Notes: a model not told the origin generated them from the sequence alone. Shown: positions 30,908 to 41,053, counted from the first letter of the stretch. The stretch is DNA of 64,000 nt from Sorex araneus (GCF_027595985.1 NC_073303.1:332617179-332681178), one strand, 5' to 3'. Made by a program: numbers and translations.

Positions 30908-31075
30908 AGGGGCTGGAGTGATAGCACAATGGGTAGGGCGTTTTCCTTGCACGAGACCGATCTGGGTTCGATTCCCAGCATCCAATATGGTCTCCTGAGC
31001 ACCGCCAGGAGTAATTCCTGAGTGCAGAGCCAGGAGTAACCCCTGAGCGTTGCCAGGTATGACCCAAAAAAGCAA

Positions 31076-31114
<39 letters not shown>

Positions 31115-31120
31115 ATAGCA
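30908..31120 (+). repeat. Young Sor-A SINE with (AAAT)n tail
   Basis: Box A TAGCACAATGG and box B GGTTCGATTCC are intact; near-consensus body. The tail is eleven AAAT units, giving a microsatellite. Confidence 0.93.
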
Positions 31121-31129
31121 AAACATTTG

Positions 31130-31287
31130 GGGCTGAAGCAGTAGTAGAGCAGGTAGGGTGCTTGTTTTGTCATGGCCAACCTGAGTTTGATTCCTGCAAC
31201 TCTGGTCCCCGAAGTACCTGAGCACAGAGCATGGAGTAAGCCCTGAGCAAGATTTGGTGTGATCCCAAAACAAAGACAACAAAAAAG
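31130..31287 (+). repeat. Sor-A SINE
   Basis: GGGGCTGAAGCAGTAGTAGA head, shortened core (TGGTCCCCGAAGTACC), AACAAAGACAAC tail. Confidence 0.83.
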
Positions 31288-31289
31288 TG

Positions 31290-31844
31290 CTCACCTTGGC
31301 AGTACGATCACGATCACGATCATGATAGCCCATTAATAACCGATTTCTCGGGCGGGCCCAGTAACATCTCATTTTGTCCTTTCCCTAAGATCTTAGACGT
31401 CTATCTGGACTTGGCCCTCCCAACGATGTTGCACTGGGGGGCTCTTCAGGGTCACGGGAATGAGATCCAGCTTGTTATTGGATTTTACATATGAATACAC
31501 CATGGGAAGCTTGCAAGGCTGTCCCATGTGGGCAGGAAACTCTCAGAAGACTGCCAGTTTCTCCCAAGGGGAGAAGCAGGCTAAAGATATCGCTTCTGAG
31601 AGCTTGCTTTTAAGTCTCTCTGGATGTTGGCTGTTGATGGGATTACACACACCTGGGTTCCTCTGCCGGTACCTTCATGCATGAGGCCTGTCCGAACGTG
31701 TGGAGAGGGGCCTCCAGCATGGCTGCAGCTAGGTTCCGGTGGTCCTCAGGCCGCCAGGAGCTCTGCTCGGTGTGGGGAGGGAAGCAGGAGCCCATCCCCT
31801 CCGAGGGGCCCCGGGGAAGACAGCCAGGCCTGCGGGCAAGAGAC
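31290..31844 (-). repeat. Long, GC-rich relative of Sor-B
   Basis: Read on the reverse strand: a GC-rich 5' part of about 240 bases unlike any Sor-B head, then AGAGTTTCCTGCCCACATGG and CAAGCTTCCCATGGTGTATTC (Sor-B body), TCTCATTCCCGTGACCCTGA (the long-form module seen at 41.2 and 45.1 kb), GATGTTACTGGGCCCGC, and a (GATCGT)n end. About 550 bases in all. It may be a chimera or the longer source element of Sor-B. Confidence 0.55.
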
Positions 31845-31944
31845 TCTCTGCCTTGGCAGCGCATACACTAAAATTAGAATAATATAGAGATTAGCATGGT
31901 CCCTGCAGAAGGATGACATGCAAACTCATGAAGTGTTCCATATT
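31845..31944 (+). pseudogene. RNU6 pseudogene: U6 snRNA pseudogene
   Basis: CCTTGGCAGCGCATACACTA matches the U6 5' region. AGATTAGCATGGTCCCTGCA and GGATGACATGCAAACTCATG match the conserved ACAGAGA-adjacent and ISL regions, and AGTGTTCCATATT matches the 3' end. The ACAGAGA box is altered to ATAGAGA and bases next to it are missing. The 3' end runs into an A-rich tail (CAAACAAAACAAAACC) instead of a T-run, so it is a retroposed, non-functional copy. Confidence 0.9.
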
Positions 31945-32251
31945 CAAACAAAACAAAACCAAAAAATCCTGCCAGTTTGTCCAGAACCAGATCTATAACT
32001 GGCAATTTTTTCAGCCTGCTTCCCACCTGTTCCCATAGGCTGTTTCAGCTCTGAGCCTTAAATTGCAAGGCTCACTCAAAGTGGCTTCTCATTATGCAGA
32101 AATCACAAGCTCTGCCTGATCTCACCTTTGCTTCTTCTCTAGTTTCCCCTCAAGATACTGAATCAGTTGAATTTGTCCTACATATCATGCTTTCACTGCT
32201 CAGTTTTCTACCATGGTCTTTACTGCTGTCTTTTAAAAATGTTTTCCCTTG
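31945..32251. other. Unassigned DNA
   Basis: A-rich U6 tail, then non-repeat sequence without recognised features. Confidence 0.5.
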
Positions 32252-32442
32252 GGGGTGGGGGAGGTAGGGAGGGTAGTATAGTGGGTAGGGCGCTTTCCTT
32301 GCAGGCAGCCAGCCAGAGTTCCCGCCTCGGCATCCCATGTAGTTCCTTGAGCACTGCCTGTAGTGATTCCTGAGTGCAGAGCCAGGAGCAGTAACCCCTG
32401 AGCATTGATGGGAATGACCCCAAAAGCCCCCACCCCCTAAAA
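32252..32442 (+). repeat. Sor-A SINE
   Basis: AGTATAGTGGGTAGGGCGCT, CATCCCATGTAGTTCCTTG, GAGCAGTAACCCCTGAGCAT. The head carries an extra G-rich stretch. Confidence 0.83.
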
Positions 32443-32553
32443 AAACCCACTAATAAAAATTAAAAAATTTCTTTTTTACATATCAGTTACTTCAGTATGT
32501 TACGACTTATCTCTGAAACCTGATTAGGGGTTCTGAGTTTTCAGAAATTGCGT

Positions 32554-32714
32554 GTCCTGGAGCGATAGTGCAGTGGTTACGGAAGGTGCTTGCCTTGCAT
32601 GCAGCCAGGTTGTCATCCCATATGGTCCTCTGAGCACCGCCGGGAGTAACTCCTGAGTGCAGTCAGGAGTAACCCCTCATCATTATCGGGTGTGTTCTAA
32701 AAACAAACAAACAG
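32554..32714 (+). repeat. Sor-A SINE
   Basis: GGAGCGATAGTGCAGTGGTT head, CATATGGTCCTCTGAGCACC core, (AAAC)n tail. A few bases before box B are deleted. Confidence 0.87.
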
Positions 32715-32837
32715 AAAAAGGTAAAGAAATTATGCACTTATTGTCTATTGCTATTACAGTTGCCATAGCAACCTTTTGGCACTACCTCCTGTTAAGTTGT
32801 ATGCTTCTTCACTGTTTTGTGGATAGGTAGACTGCTG

Positions 32838-33118
32838 AAGTGAACTGGAGCAATAGCACAGTTAACACTGTGAACTGGAGCGATAGCACGGGTAGGGCAT
32901 TTGCCTTGCACGCGGCCAACCCGAGTTCAATTCCTGTGTCCCTCTCGGAGAGCCTGGCAAGCTACCGAGAACATCCCACCCGCATGGCAGAGCCTGGCAA
33001 GCTACCCATGGCATATTCGATACGCCAAAAACAGTAACAAGTCTCACAATGGAGACGTTACTGGTGCCTGCTCCAGCAAATCTATGAACAACGTGATGTG
33101 AGGACAGTGCAGTGCTCC
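32838..33118 (+). repeat. Sor-B SINE with duplicated head
   Basis: GTGAACTGGAGCAATAGCAC and GTGAACTGGAGCGATAGCAC occur in tandem before one body (TCGGAGAGCCTGGCAAGCTA, TCACAATGGAGACGTTACTG). Ends GAGGACAGTGCAGTGCT. Confidence 0.88.
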
Positions 33119-33308
33119 AATGCAGACTGCTGAAAAAAATAGTCAGTAACTAATACTCTGAATAAACACTAGATGTCACTCTTATCTTATGTTTGAGCAA
33201 ATCAACAGGAACCTGTTCTACCTCTATCTCAATACTATGTTTTTCCCCCTAATTTTCTTGATTTTAAAAATGTTCCCCCCCAAAGATTTTATTTGATTAA
33301 ATTTTATG

Positions 33309-33311
<3 letters not shown>

Positions 33312-33360
<49 letters not shown>
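33312..33360. repeat. (TA)n microsatellite
   Basis: About 24 uninterrupted TA units at the tail side of a reverse SINE, perhaps grown from it. Confidence 0.93.
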
Positions 33361-33362
<2 letters not shown>

Positions 33363-33538
33363 TTGCTTTGGTGCCACAGCAGTGATGCTGAGGTTCTTCC
33401 TGGCTCTGCACTCAAGAATCACTCTGGGTAGTGTCCAAAGGACCACATGGAATGCCAGAGATGGAGCCTGGGTCAGCAGTGTGAGTGGGTTGCTGCTAAG
33501 GTAAGCACCTTACCCACTGTACTGCTGCTCCCCACCCC
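33361..33538 (-). repeat. Sor-A SINE
   Basis: GGTGCCACAGCAGTGATGCT body; an extra GTGAGTGGGTTGCTGCTAAG block lies before the head complement CCCACTGTACTGCTGCTCCC. Confidence 0.78.
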
Positions 33539-33829
33539 TAAACATTTATTTTAGTCATCATAATTTTCATTACTATAATAATAGGGTTTCATGCATACAA
33601 CATCCTAACCTCACTCCAGCTATCAGAGTCTCATTCCACCTTTGTCTCAAGTTTCCCCCTCAAGCTTCCTTCACTCCGTGGAGTTTTAATTTTTAAAGAG
33701 ATCAGCGCTTTTTCTGGCTTATGCTGGCTCATCAAAGAATGGTTGATGAACAAAAACTACTCTAATTCATTATTTTCACAATCTTAGTAATGTGTGAATT
33801 AGCTAGTTTCACCAGCACCAGATCACATT
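33539..33829. other. Weak older L1 end or unassigned DNA
   Basis: CATACAACATCCTAACCTCA and CATTCCACCTTTGTC resemble the complement of the L1-C end, but only over about 70 bases. Confidence 0.35.
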
Positions 33830-34008
33830 TATATTTATTTTTGTTTTTAAGATCACACCCAGCAGTGATCAGGGCTCACTCCTGTCTCTTTGCTCAGGAG
33901 TCATTCCTGGAGGTGCTCAGGGGACCATATGTGGTGCTGGGGATTCCGCCTGGGTTGGCCTGTATGCAAGGTAAGTGATTTCACTCCTGTGCTATATTTT
34001 TGGCCCTC
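33830..34008 (-). repeat. Sor-A SINE
   Basis: GATCACACCCAGCAGTGATC to TCCTGTGCTATATTTTTGGC; GGACCATATGTGGTGCTGGG core complement. Confidence 0.85.
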
Positions 34009-34234
34009 ACACATTTTTTAGCTGCAGTGCCTGCTTTTCTATGGCGGCTATGCCTGCCTGGCCGTGGTATGAAGGAATATTTCTTGCACTAAGGATGACA
34101 TAACAGAATCCCAGGTTCCCATAGCAGAATTGCCCAGATTGTGTTTGGTCCACCTAGGGAACATGTGACCGTATGCTTGCGAGGCAGGCTAGTACTCTGG
34201 ACCCTCAATGAGTATTTTGCTATCAAGAAATTTG

Positions 34235-34350
34235 CTGAGGGGCAGGGAGAGGGGCTCAAGGAATTGAGCACGTCCTTTGCATGTGTAAGGCCCTGTTACC
34301 TGATAGACCCTTCCCAAGCATTACCAAGAGTGACCCCAGGAAGAACACAT
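34235..34350 (+). repeat. Diverged SINE
   Basis: GGGCAGGGAGAGGGGCTCAA head, CCTTCCCAAGCATTACCAAG core remnant. Short and old. Confidence 0.5.
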
Positions 34351-34497
34351 TTGCTGATTTAAAAAAGTGCTGTAAATTTTATTTCTTTGAAAAGTTATGA
34401 AACATGGGGGGAAGGACTAAAAGAGATTGTTCTGAAATTCTTTTCTAGTCTTTCCGAAGGAGAAAATGCCACTTTTCTTTTGTGATTATCCTTTAGA

Positions 34498-34703
34498 GTT
34501 GGTAGCTTGCCAGGCTCTCTGGGTTCGATTTCTCCATCTCTCTTGGAGAGCCTGGAAAGCTACTGAAAGTATTTCGCCCACATGGCAGAGCCTGGCAGGC
34601 TACCCATGGCGTATTTGATATGCCAAAAACAGTAAAAAGTCTCACAATGGAGATGTTACTGGTGCCTGCTCAAGCAAATTGATGAACAATAGGACGGCAG
34701 TGC
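34498..34703 (+). repeat. Sor-B SINE with inverted 5' segment
   Basis: The first 25 or so bases (GGTAGCTTGCCAGGCTCTCT) are the complement of the body block AGAGCCTGGCAAGCTACC. The element then continues forward from GGGTTCGATTTCTCC to GGACGGCAGTGC. TATCCTTTAGA at 34487-34497 and 34704-34714 is the TSD. Confidence 0.8.
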
Positions 34704-34814
34704 TATCCTTTAGAACATTAAAATAATTTAAAATAGATCTAAACACACATAAAAATATTACTGTGCCAGAGAAAATATTATAATATGCTTTAAAAAAGTG
34801 AGTCTTGAAAAGCG

Positions 34815-36056
34815 AGAGCCAAAAACCTCCACACTCCACAATTGCTACCATACTCCTGGCCGGACCCCACTGCTCAGAAGAGCCTCATCCAGAAATTAAT
34901 TTGTTGAAACACTCAAGTATGTGGGTTTTGTGACTGAAATCTCCAGCTTTCCTATGGTTGGGGATGGGCTACCTCCCCCCATCTCCCTGTACCTTGGAAG
35001 TTCAGCAGTCATGCCCACCAACCACGTTTGGGGTCATGTGAGCTCTTTCACCAGCCATGATCTAGAGACTCAGAAATAAATCTTGAAAGAGATCTACAAG
35101 TGGCAGAATTTCTCCTCGATTCCACACAAGGCTGAATCGTCCCAGAGCAACCCGGAGGGGGATGCGTGAGCTCCTGCACCTGCCCAAACAGAGCCCCAGC
35201 AGCTGGAAATCCCCACACTCCCTAATTGATGCCTGGAGTGCTCCTGGCTGGACCCCACTGCTCAGACAAGCCTGAGCCAGAAATTAGTTTGTTGAAAAAC
35301 CCAGGTATGCAGGTTTTGTGACTGAAACCTCCAGCTTTCATGAGTCCGTCATGGGTTGCCTCCCCCCATCTCCCTGTACTTCCAAATGCCCAGCAATCAC
35401 ACACATGCCCCAAAGCTGCTAGTCAGTTAAGAATTTAACTCCAGCTGTATCACCCCGTTAGAAATTTGTGACACCCTGGAGTGTGTGGCCATGATTTCAG
35501 CTGCATGCCATCTGAAAACCTATAATGCTGACAAACTAGGAGTAGCACACAAGGCTGGATAGGATGTAATATAGAAGGAACCAATTTTGGTTAACAAAAT
35601 ATAGATACAAAAGGCTTAACTTATAACAACATCTTGGTAATCTCTTTTTTTTATAATTTCGAATTATTTTTACCTACACTTCTTTTCTTATTTATTTATT
35701 CTTTAATTAGAGAGTCACCATGAGGGTACAGATACAGATTCACACATTTTCGAGCTTGTTTTTCCCTCAAACCATCTTGGTAATCTCTTACACAAGAGTT
35801 TAAGGGCTCCATGGGAAATACAGCAATCTTCACTAACTTTCCTCTAAGGACAGATTTTTTGATCACCCTTTTAACAAATTATCTGTAACAAGCAATGTAA
35901 AGTAAATTATTGAGGGCCTGCTACTGGTCCAGGCTTAAGGGTGGTTGGGAAAATTGAAAATAATGGTAGTGGGAAGGTGCAATGGTGGTGGGATTGGCAT
36001 TCGAATATTGAATGTAACTAAGCTAATGATTTAATTAAATTATTAAAAGAAAAAAT
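34815..36056 (+). mobile_element. L1-C older L1-like 3' UTR with tandem unit
   Basis: The longest L1-C copy. The first part holds two copies of a unit with period 384 (CCACACTCC at 34829 and 35213; GTGACTGAAATCTCCAGCTT and GTGACTGAAACCTCCAGCTT). The second part (ACAACATCTTGGTAATC, TAAATTATTGAGGGCCTGCT, TGGTTGGGAAAATTGAAAAT) matches the other L1-C ends. An L1 end is nested at 35647-35772. There is no coding capacity. Confidence 0.6.
35647..35772 (-). mobile_element. Truncated young-type L1 end with 17-bp TSD
   Basis: TTTAATTAGAGAGTCACCAT, GGTACAGATACAGATTCACA and TTTTCGAGCTTG form the complement of an L1 terminus. CATCTTGGTAATCTCTT is identical on both sides (35630-35646, 35773-35789). Confidence 0.85.
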
Positions 36057-36077
36057 GCATCTTGGTAATGTTTTAAC

Positions 36078-36243
36078 TATTTTTATTTGTTGGGCCACAC
36101 CTGACAGTTTTCAGGACTTAACTTCAGACTCTGTGCTCAGGGATCACTCAAGGGTGATGCTTTAGAAATCATATGTGGTAACAGGGATTGAACAGGGGTC
36201 AGCCACATGCTATACTATTCTCTGTGCTATTTCTCCAGCCCCT
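36078..36243 (-). repeat. Sor-A SINE
   Basis: GGGCCACACCTGACAGTTTTC, GGGATTGAACAGGGGTCAGC, TGTGCTATTTCTCCAGCCCC. Confidence 0.85.
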
Positions 36244-36637
36244 TAATTCCTTTTAAAAAACGTGTCTAAAAATATTTCTTAAACACAATAAGACTAAAAT
36301 TACATTAACATTTTTCTTCTTAAATCTAATAATTTTACAGGTTGTCAGCTTTATAAGTTACTCCATTCTTATCTAATTCTAACCTAAAATCTGGTGATTA
36401 TCCTTGATTTTTCCTTTTTCTTCTCATATTCTATATGTAAACCATTAACAATGTCTGCTGATTCTTCCTCAAAAGTATATTTATCTACTAATTTCTTTCT
36501 CAGACACCATCTTGGTTCAAACTGCTATCTGACCACAACAGCCATCTTATTGTTCTTCCTGCTCCAAATAAGAAGAAACATGAAACTTGTGTATGGTAGA
36601 GGGGGGGAAAGGCTAACTTTATTTGGTATCTATTTTT
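36244..36637. other. Unassigned DNA
   Basis: AT-rich without recognised features. Confidence 0.5.
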
Positions 36638-36900
36638 GGGTTGGAGAGATAGTACAGAGGTTAAGATGTTTGCCTGGCACGTGTCTGGGGGTGCTGTAAC
36701 CCTGGTTTGAATCCTGGCACCATGTACGGTCACTGAACACAGTCAGGTAGAGCCCTTAAGGACCACCAGCTTTAGAAATCTATTCTAGGGAACAGAGCCT
36801 TGGGTTGGATTCCACTTTCACATGGTCTCCAAGCACTGTAGGAATGAACCCCAAATACCATACTGGGAATAACCCTAGAGCACAGATAAACAACAACAAA
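36638..36900 (+). repeat. Two adjacent SINE pieces
   Basis: GGGTTGGAGAGATAGTACAG to CAGTCAGGTAGAGCCCTTAA, then a second piece (GGGTTGGATTCC, CATGGTCTCCAAGCACTG, AACAACAACAAA tail). Either two SINEs or one with a duplicated middle. Confidence 0.65.
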
Positions 36901-37029
36901 ATATTTATTCTACATATAGTCCTTAAGGAACAACCTACCTATGTTAGAACTACAATTGCAAATCAGAATGCTCGAATATTGGAATGAAGTCTGAAATGTT
37001 TTATTTTACTATTGATTTTGTTTCTCTTT

Positions 37030-37205
37030 CATTAACCACAGCTGGTGGTGTTCAGGAACGCTCCTGGCTCTGTGCTCAGGGGTCACACCTAGCAGTGTTC
37101 AGGGAACGGTATGTGCTGCTAGGATTTGAACCAGACTCACAACTGCAGCCTCATGCTATGCTAGTTGCTAGTGTCATAAACTTTGTGATATCTCTACAGC
37201 TCTAA
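37030..37205 (-). repeat. Sor-A SINE
   Basis: CCACAGCTGGTGGTGTTCAG and TTTGTGATATCTCTACAGCTC; the box B region carries an insertion (CTAGTTGCTAGTGTC). Confidence 0.75.
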
Positions 37206-37549
37206 AACACTTTTTAAAAAAAGAGTTGTATCTTGTGTAACTCTAGTTGCAGAAACACTTTGGATGACTGATCCTGGGAATATTACATAGTCCCCCAGGT
37301 CAGTGGGCTATGTTTAGTATTAAACATAGAAAAAAAATTCAATATTGCTGTTTCTGTACTTTGGCAGATTACTAAAAGAACATTACTAACAATGTTCTTT
37401 TTTTTATTTTAAATGATCAGACTGCCAGAATGAGGTTATTTATATCATGGAAAGAACATTGAGTCTTGAAAGTACCTTGTTTAAATAATGGTATTTGTTT
37501 TATTATGAGTGAGGCTTCTGCAAAATCATTGAAAAGTTCATCTTCTTCT
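37206..37549. other. Unassigned DNA
   Basis: No recognised feature. Confidence 0.5.
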
Positions 37550-37747
37550 TTATTTATTTATGGATTTTTTGAACCACACCCTGCTGTGTTCAGGACTTAA
37601 TCTTGACTCTGCTCAGGGATCACTCCTGGAGTGCTCATGGAGGGGGGTTTCGGGGGGGAGTCGGACCATATGGGATTCATGGGATCGGACCTGGGTCCAT
37701 CATGTGCAAGGAAAACACCTTACCTGCTGTACTATCTTTGTGGTCTC
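37550..37747 (-). repeat. Sor-A SINE with G-rich insertion
   Basis: GAACCACACCCTGCTGTGTTC and CTGTACTATCTTTGTGGTCTC; a G-rich block (GGAGGGGGGTTTCGGGGGGG) lies in the core. Confidence 0.8.
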
Positions 37748-37981
37748 ATCTTCTATTTTAATCAAATATATTAGATTTTGCAGTGAATATTTTGGAGGAC
37801 AAGATTCTGATTGCAAGTCATTCAGAGTGATTAAATTATAGCAACTTACTATTCTTTTCCTTGACAGTGGGTAGTTTCTCCTATAAAATCTGCTGCTTAT
37901 GTAAGTTAGGTTGAATTATTAAATGAATTTTGTTTTATTTAATAGATCAAACTGGAACATGAAGTACATGCTTTTGAGTAA

Positions 37982-38058
37982 ACAGTGCCAGGGATAGAAC
38001 CACAGTTGTCAGTACAAGTCAGGCACTTTAACCTATGTAACAATCTCTCACACCTCTG
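37982..38058 (-). repeat. SINE fragment
   Basis: GCCAGGGATAGAACCACAG and AACAATCTCTCACACCTC are box B and head complements only. Confidence 0.55.
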
Positions 38059-38334
38059 ACAAATCATTTTGTGTATTTATTTGGAAAATAATTACTACTG
38101 CTTTAACTCCATGTTACATAATAGATGAAATATGTATGAGGCATTAAAAAAATTATTCCTGGAGTGTTTTCTGCATGAAACACTGCCATTATCAACATTG
38201 AAAATTATGATGCCTAAAAGAAAATAAGATAAAATAATTTTGTCCTTCTTTTTTATGTTACCATTGTCCCAATAATTTTACTCCAAGTCCCACAATTGCT
38301 TCTGAGGCTACTACTCTTCCCTGTGACATTCTTG
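38059..38334. other. Unassigned DNA
   Basis: No recognised feature. Confidence 0.5.
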
Positions 38335-38353
38335 CACTCCCCAGGGGGCAGTA
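38335..38353 (+). promoter_or_regulatory. CTCF-like motif
   Basis: ACTCCCCAGGGGGCAGTA contains the CCCCAGGGGGCAG core. It lies in a non-repeat interval (38059-38640). Confidence 0.4.
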
Positions 38354-38644
38354 TTGCCCTCTTTGGGAAGCCTTTAAGGGCACACATTCACTGCTGTGAG
38401 GTAAAAAAGAATCCTGTAGCTGTCTGCCAGCATCATCCTCAAATGCTGTTAGTCTTCAGCTCCAATTACCAAGGAAAAACCTCAATTTAGGCTGATGGAG
38501 ACCCCTTAGGGGCAGCACCTGAAGACCACAATGTGCACTAGAAGCTAAAGGATAGGCTTCCACATGTGCAGTGAGTGGACAACGTGTTAAAGCCCAGAGA
38601 GCTGCTCTACTAGTGAATAATCAGGTTTATTTATGACTATAGCT

Positions 38645-39010
38645 ATTATTTTTTTTTTGTATCACCGTGAGATAGTTACAAGCTTTCATGTTTGGGTTAC
38701 AATCACACAATGATCAAACACCCATCCCTCCACCAGTGCACATTCCCCACCACCAATATCCCCGGTATACCCCCCCTTTCCCACCCTCCCCCTGCTTCTA
38801 TGGCAGACAATATTCCCCATACTCTCTCTCTACTTTTGGGCATTATGGTTTGCAACACAGATACTGAGAGGTCATCATGTTTGGTCCATTATCTACTTTC
38901 GGCATGCATCTCTCATCCTGACTGGTTCCTCCAACCATCATTTTCTTAGTGATCCTTTCTCTATTCCATCTGCCTTCTCCCCTCTGCTCGTGAAGCAGTC
39001 TTCCTGTAAC
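38645..39010 (-). mobile_element. Young-type L1 3' end
   Basis: Complement of the L1 terminus: TATCACCGTGAGATAGTTAC, CAAACACCCATCCCTCCACC, ATGGCAGACAATATTCC, GGGCATTATGGTTTGCAACA, and further 3' UTR to CTCGTGAAGCAGTCTTCC. The same block occurs in forward form at 8899. Confidence 0.87.
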
Positions 39011-39029
39011 TATTATCTTAAAAATAATA

Positions 39030-39205
39030 ATTATGGCTGGAGCAACAAGTACAGCAGGTAGTGTGCTTATCTTGCATGCTGCCTAGCCAGGTTTGATTTC
39101 TTTCACCCCATATGGGCCCCTGAGCACCACCAGAAATGACTCCTGAGTACAGAGCAGGAGTAAGCCCTGAACACAGCCAAGTGTGACCCTAAACACTGTC
39201 CCCCC
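39030..39205 (+). repeat. Sor-A SINE
   Basis: ATGGCTGGAGCAACAAGTAC head, CATATGGGCCCCTGAGCACC core, CCAAGTGTGACCC end. Confidence 0.85.
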
Positions 39206-39309
39206 CCTCAATAATTATATGACCGTAACTAGCAATGTTATTTATTTCTAGAACTTTAATCTTCTGTTATTCTTTAAGACATAGCTTTCTTTGTTTAAGA
39301 AATGTTACA

Positions 39310-39456
39310 TAGAGCTGGAGAGATAGTACAGCTGGTAAGGCACTTGCCTTGCATATAGATTTGATCCCTGGCACCCCACATGGTCTCCTGAGCCTGCTAG
39401 GAGTGATCCCTGAGTGCAGAGCCAGATGTAAGCCTGACCACTTCCACGTGGTCCAA
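39310..39456 (+). repeat. Sor-A SINE feeding a CT tract
   Basis: AGAGCTGGAGAGATAGTACA head, CACATGGTCTCCTGAGCC core; the A-tail position is replaced by a CT/CA microsatellite. Confidence 0.85.
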
Positions 39457-39503
39457 ATCTCTCTCTCTCTCTCCCTCTCTCTCTAATTCACTCTCTCTCT
39501 CTC

Positions 39504-39546
<43 letters not shown>

Positions 39547-39562
39547 GACACACACACAAGAA
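39457..39562. repeat. (CT)n(CA)n compound microsatellite
   Basis: CT blocks with short interruptions, then ACACACAC. About 100 bases. Confidence 0.92.
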
Positions 39563-39714
39563 AAAAAGAAAAAAGTTAGGAATAACATTTCTTGTTGAAG
39601 ATTATCCATGTAAATAGTGGCCAAAATTATAGTCATGTATGGCAATTTTCCATCCCTAAATACTTAGCTCAGCAAAATATTTAACTCAGATTTGAATATC
39701 GAAAATGCCTTCTC

Positions 39715-39905
39715 GGGGCTGGAGAGATAGCACAGCGGGTAGGGCATTTGCCTTGCACGCGGCCGACCCGGGTTCAAATCCCAGCATCCCATATGGTCCC
39801 CTGAGCACGGCCAGGGGTAATTCCTGAGTGCAGAGCCAGGAGTAACCCCTGTGCATCGCCAGGTGTGACCCAAAAAGAAAAAAAAAAAAAAAAAAAGAAA
39901 AAAAA
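39715..39905 (+). repeat. Young Sor-A SINE with 14-bp TSD
   Basis: Box A TAGCACAGCGG is intact, box B has one change (GGTTCAAATCC). GAAAATGCCTTCTC at 39701-39714 and 39906-39919 is identical. Confidence 0.95.
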
Positions 39906-39919
39906 GAAAATGCCTTCTC

Positions 39920-40867
39920 ATTTTTAAAATGTATATTTCAGTTATCCCTAAAAAACAATACTTGGAAACTAGTTTCATACAAATGAAGAGAAAAATTAAT
40001 TTTTATTGTTTATGAAAAATTTAGAACCTTAAACTTTTGATCTAAAAAATTTCTAATATCTCTTACTGTTTCAAATGAGAAAAAAATAATAATACTGCAA
40101 AAATAACACTAAGTAAGAATACTAAGGAAAAAAATCATAAAACTGTAGGCCTTTAAGGAGCCAGAGGATGATGCAGGGTATAGACCTTAAAATAACGGTT
40201 ACAGCATTTAAAAAACGAAGGACAATTTCCTTGTCTCTTCCTACCCTAAGCAAGACAGGAATGCTTTTAAGGGAAGTAACACCTATTTAAAGGCTGGTAA
40301 GAAAGAGAAATTTTGTTTTGTTTCACACCAGTAGTCTAACATTGCATGAGGTGGGTCAGATGACACCTTTCGTAATCAAAGGTGGCAGATGCTGGTCTGC
40401 ATAGAGTCCCAAGAGAATTCAAGACTCTGGGCTTCAAATCTTGGGTTTTTCTTTGATATGGAGGCCAGAAAACACTCAAGTGTTCCCAAAACCCTTATCT
40501 CACCACTCCTCTTCTAAAAAGAATCAGACTTGGCTAAACCTCATTAAACTTTTAGTTTATTCTCTTCTCTGATCAGTCTTTATTTCTTTCTGCTTCATAT
40601 TTCCTTATTTGCAATCTATTTTTATTTTATGTATTCACATATATCCCGTTTGGTCCACATCCCAATAAGTTTTAGCAACATTTAGCTATTTAGAAACTGT
40701 TTAGTAAAATGTATGAACTATGTTTTACATTTTATAAAGAGTCTGTTCTGGGTGCATATAACCCTTTAAATATATTGGGTAATAGCTCATAGGAACGTAT
40801 AAACTTTGTAACCCAAACTCAAGTAACCACCTTTAAGCTTTATTTGGGCAGGTTTAGCTACTGTTTC
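39920..40867. other. Unassigned DNA, about 950 bases
   Basis: No repeat recognised. AT-rich, with no credible exon or regulatory motif that I can name. Confidence 0.55.
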
Positions 40868-41053
40868 TGTTTAGTTTTATTTCATTTTGTGGACCAGGCC
40901 CAGTACTGCTCAAGGCTTACTCCTGCCTCAGGGATCAATCCTGGTGGACTTGGGGGACCATATGTGCTGCCAACTATAAAACCTGGGTCTGTTCCATAGC
41001 TCAAACCTGGGTAGGCAAGTGTCCTACACACTGTTCTATCACTCTGGTCCCAG
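40868..41053 (-). repeat. Sor-A SINE
   Basis: GACCAGGCCCAGTACTGCTC, GACCATATGTGCTGCCAAC; a duplicated AAACCTGGGT block lies in the box B region. Confidence 0.78.

Noticed and set aside
30686-31372. 228-codon reverse frame
   Set aside because: It translates SINE, AAAT tail and L1 3' UTR sequence in antisense.
31600-31844. CpG-island promoter
   Set aside because: It is GC-rich but short, has few CpGs for its GC content, and is continuous with a repeat-like element.
31845-31944. Functional U6 gene
   Set aside because: Bases near the ACAGAGA box are lost, no upstream PSE or TATA element is apparent, and the 3' end is A-rich instead of a T-run terminator.
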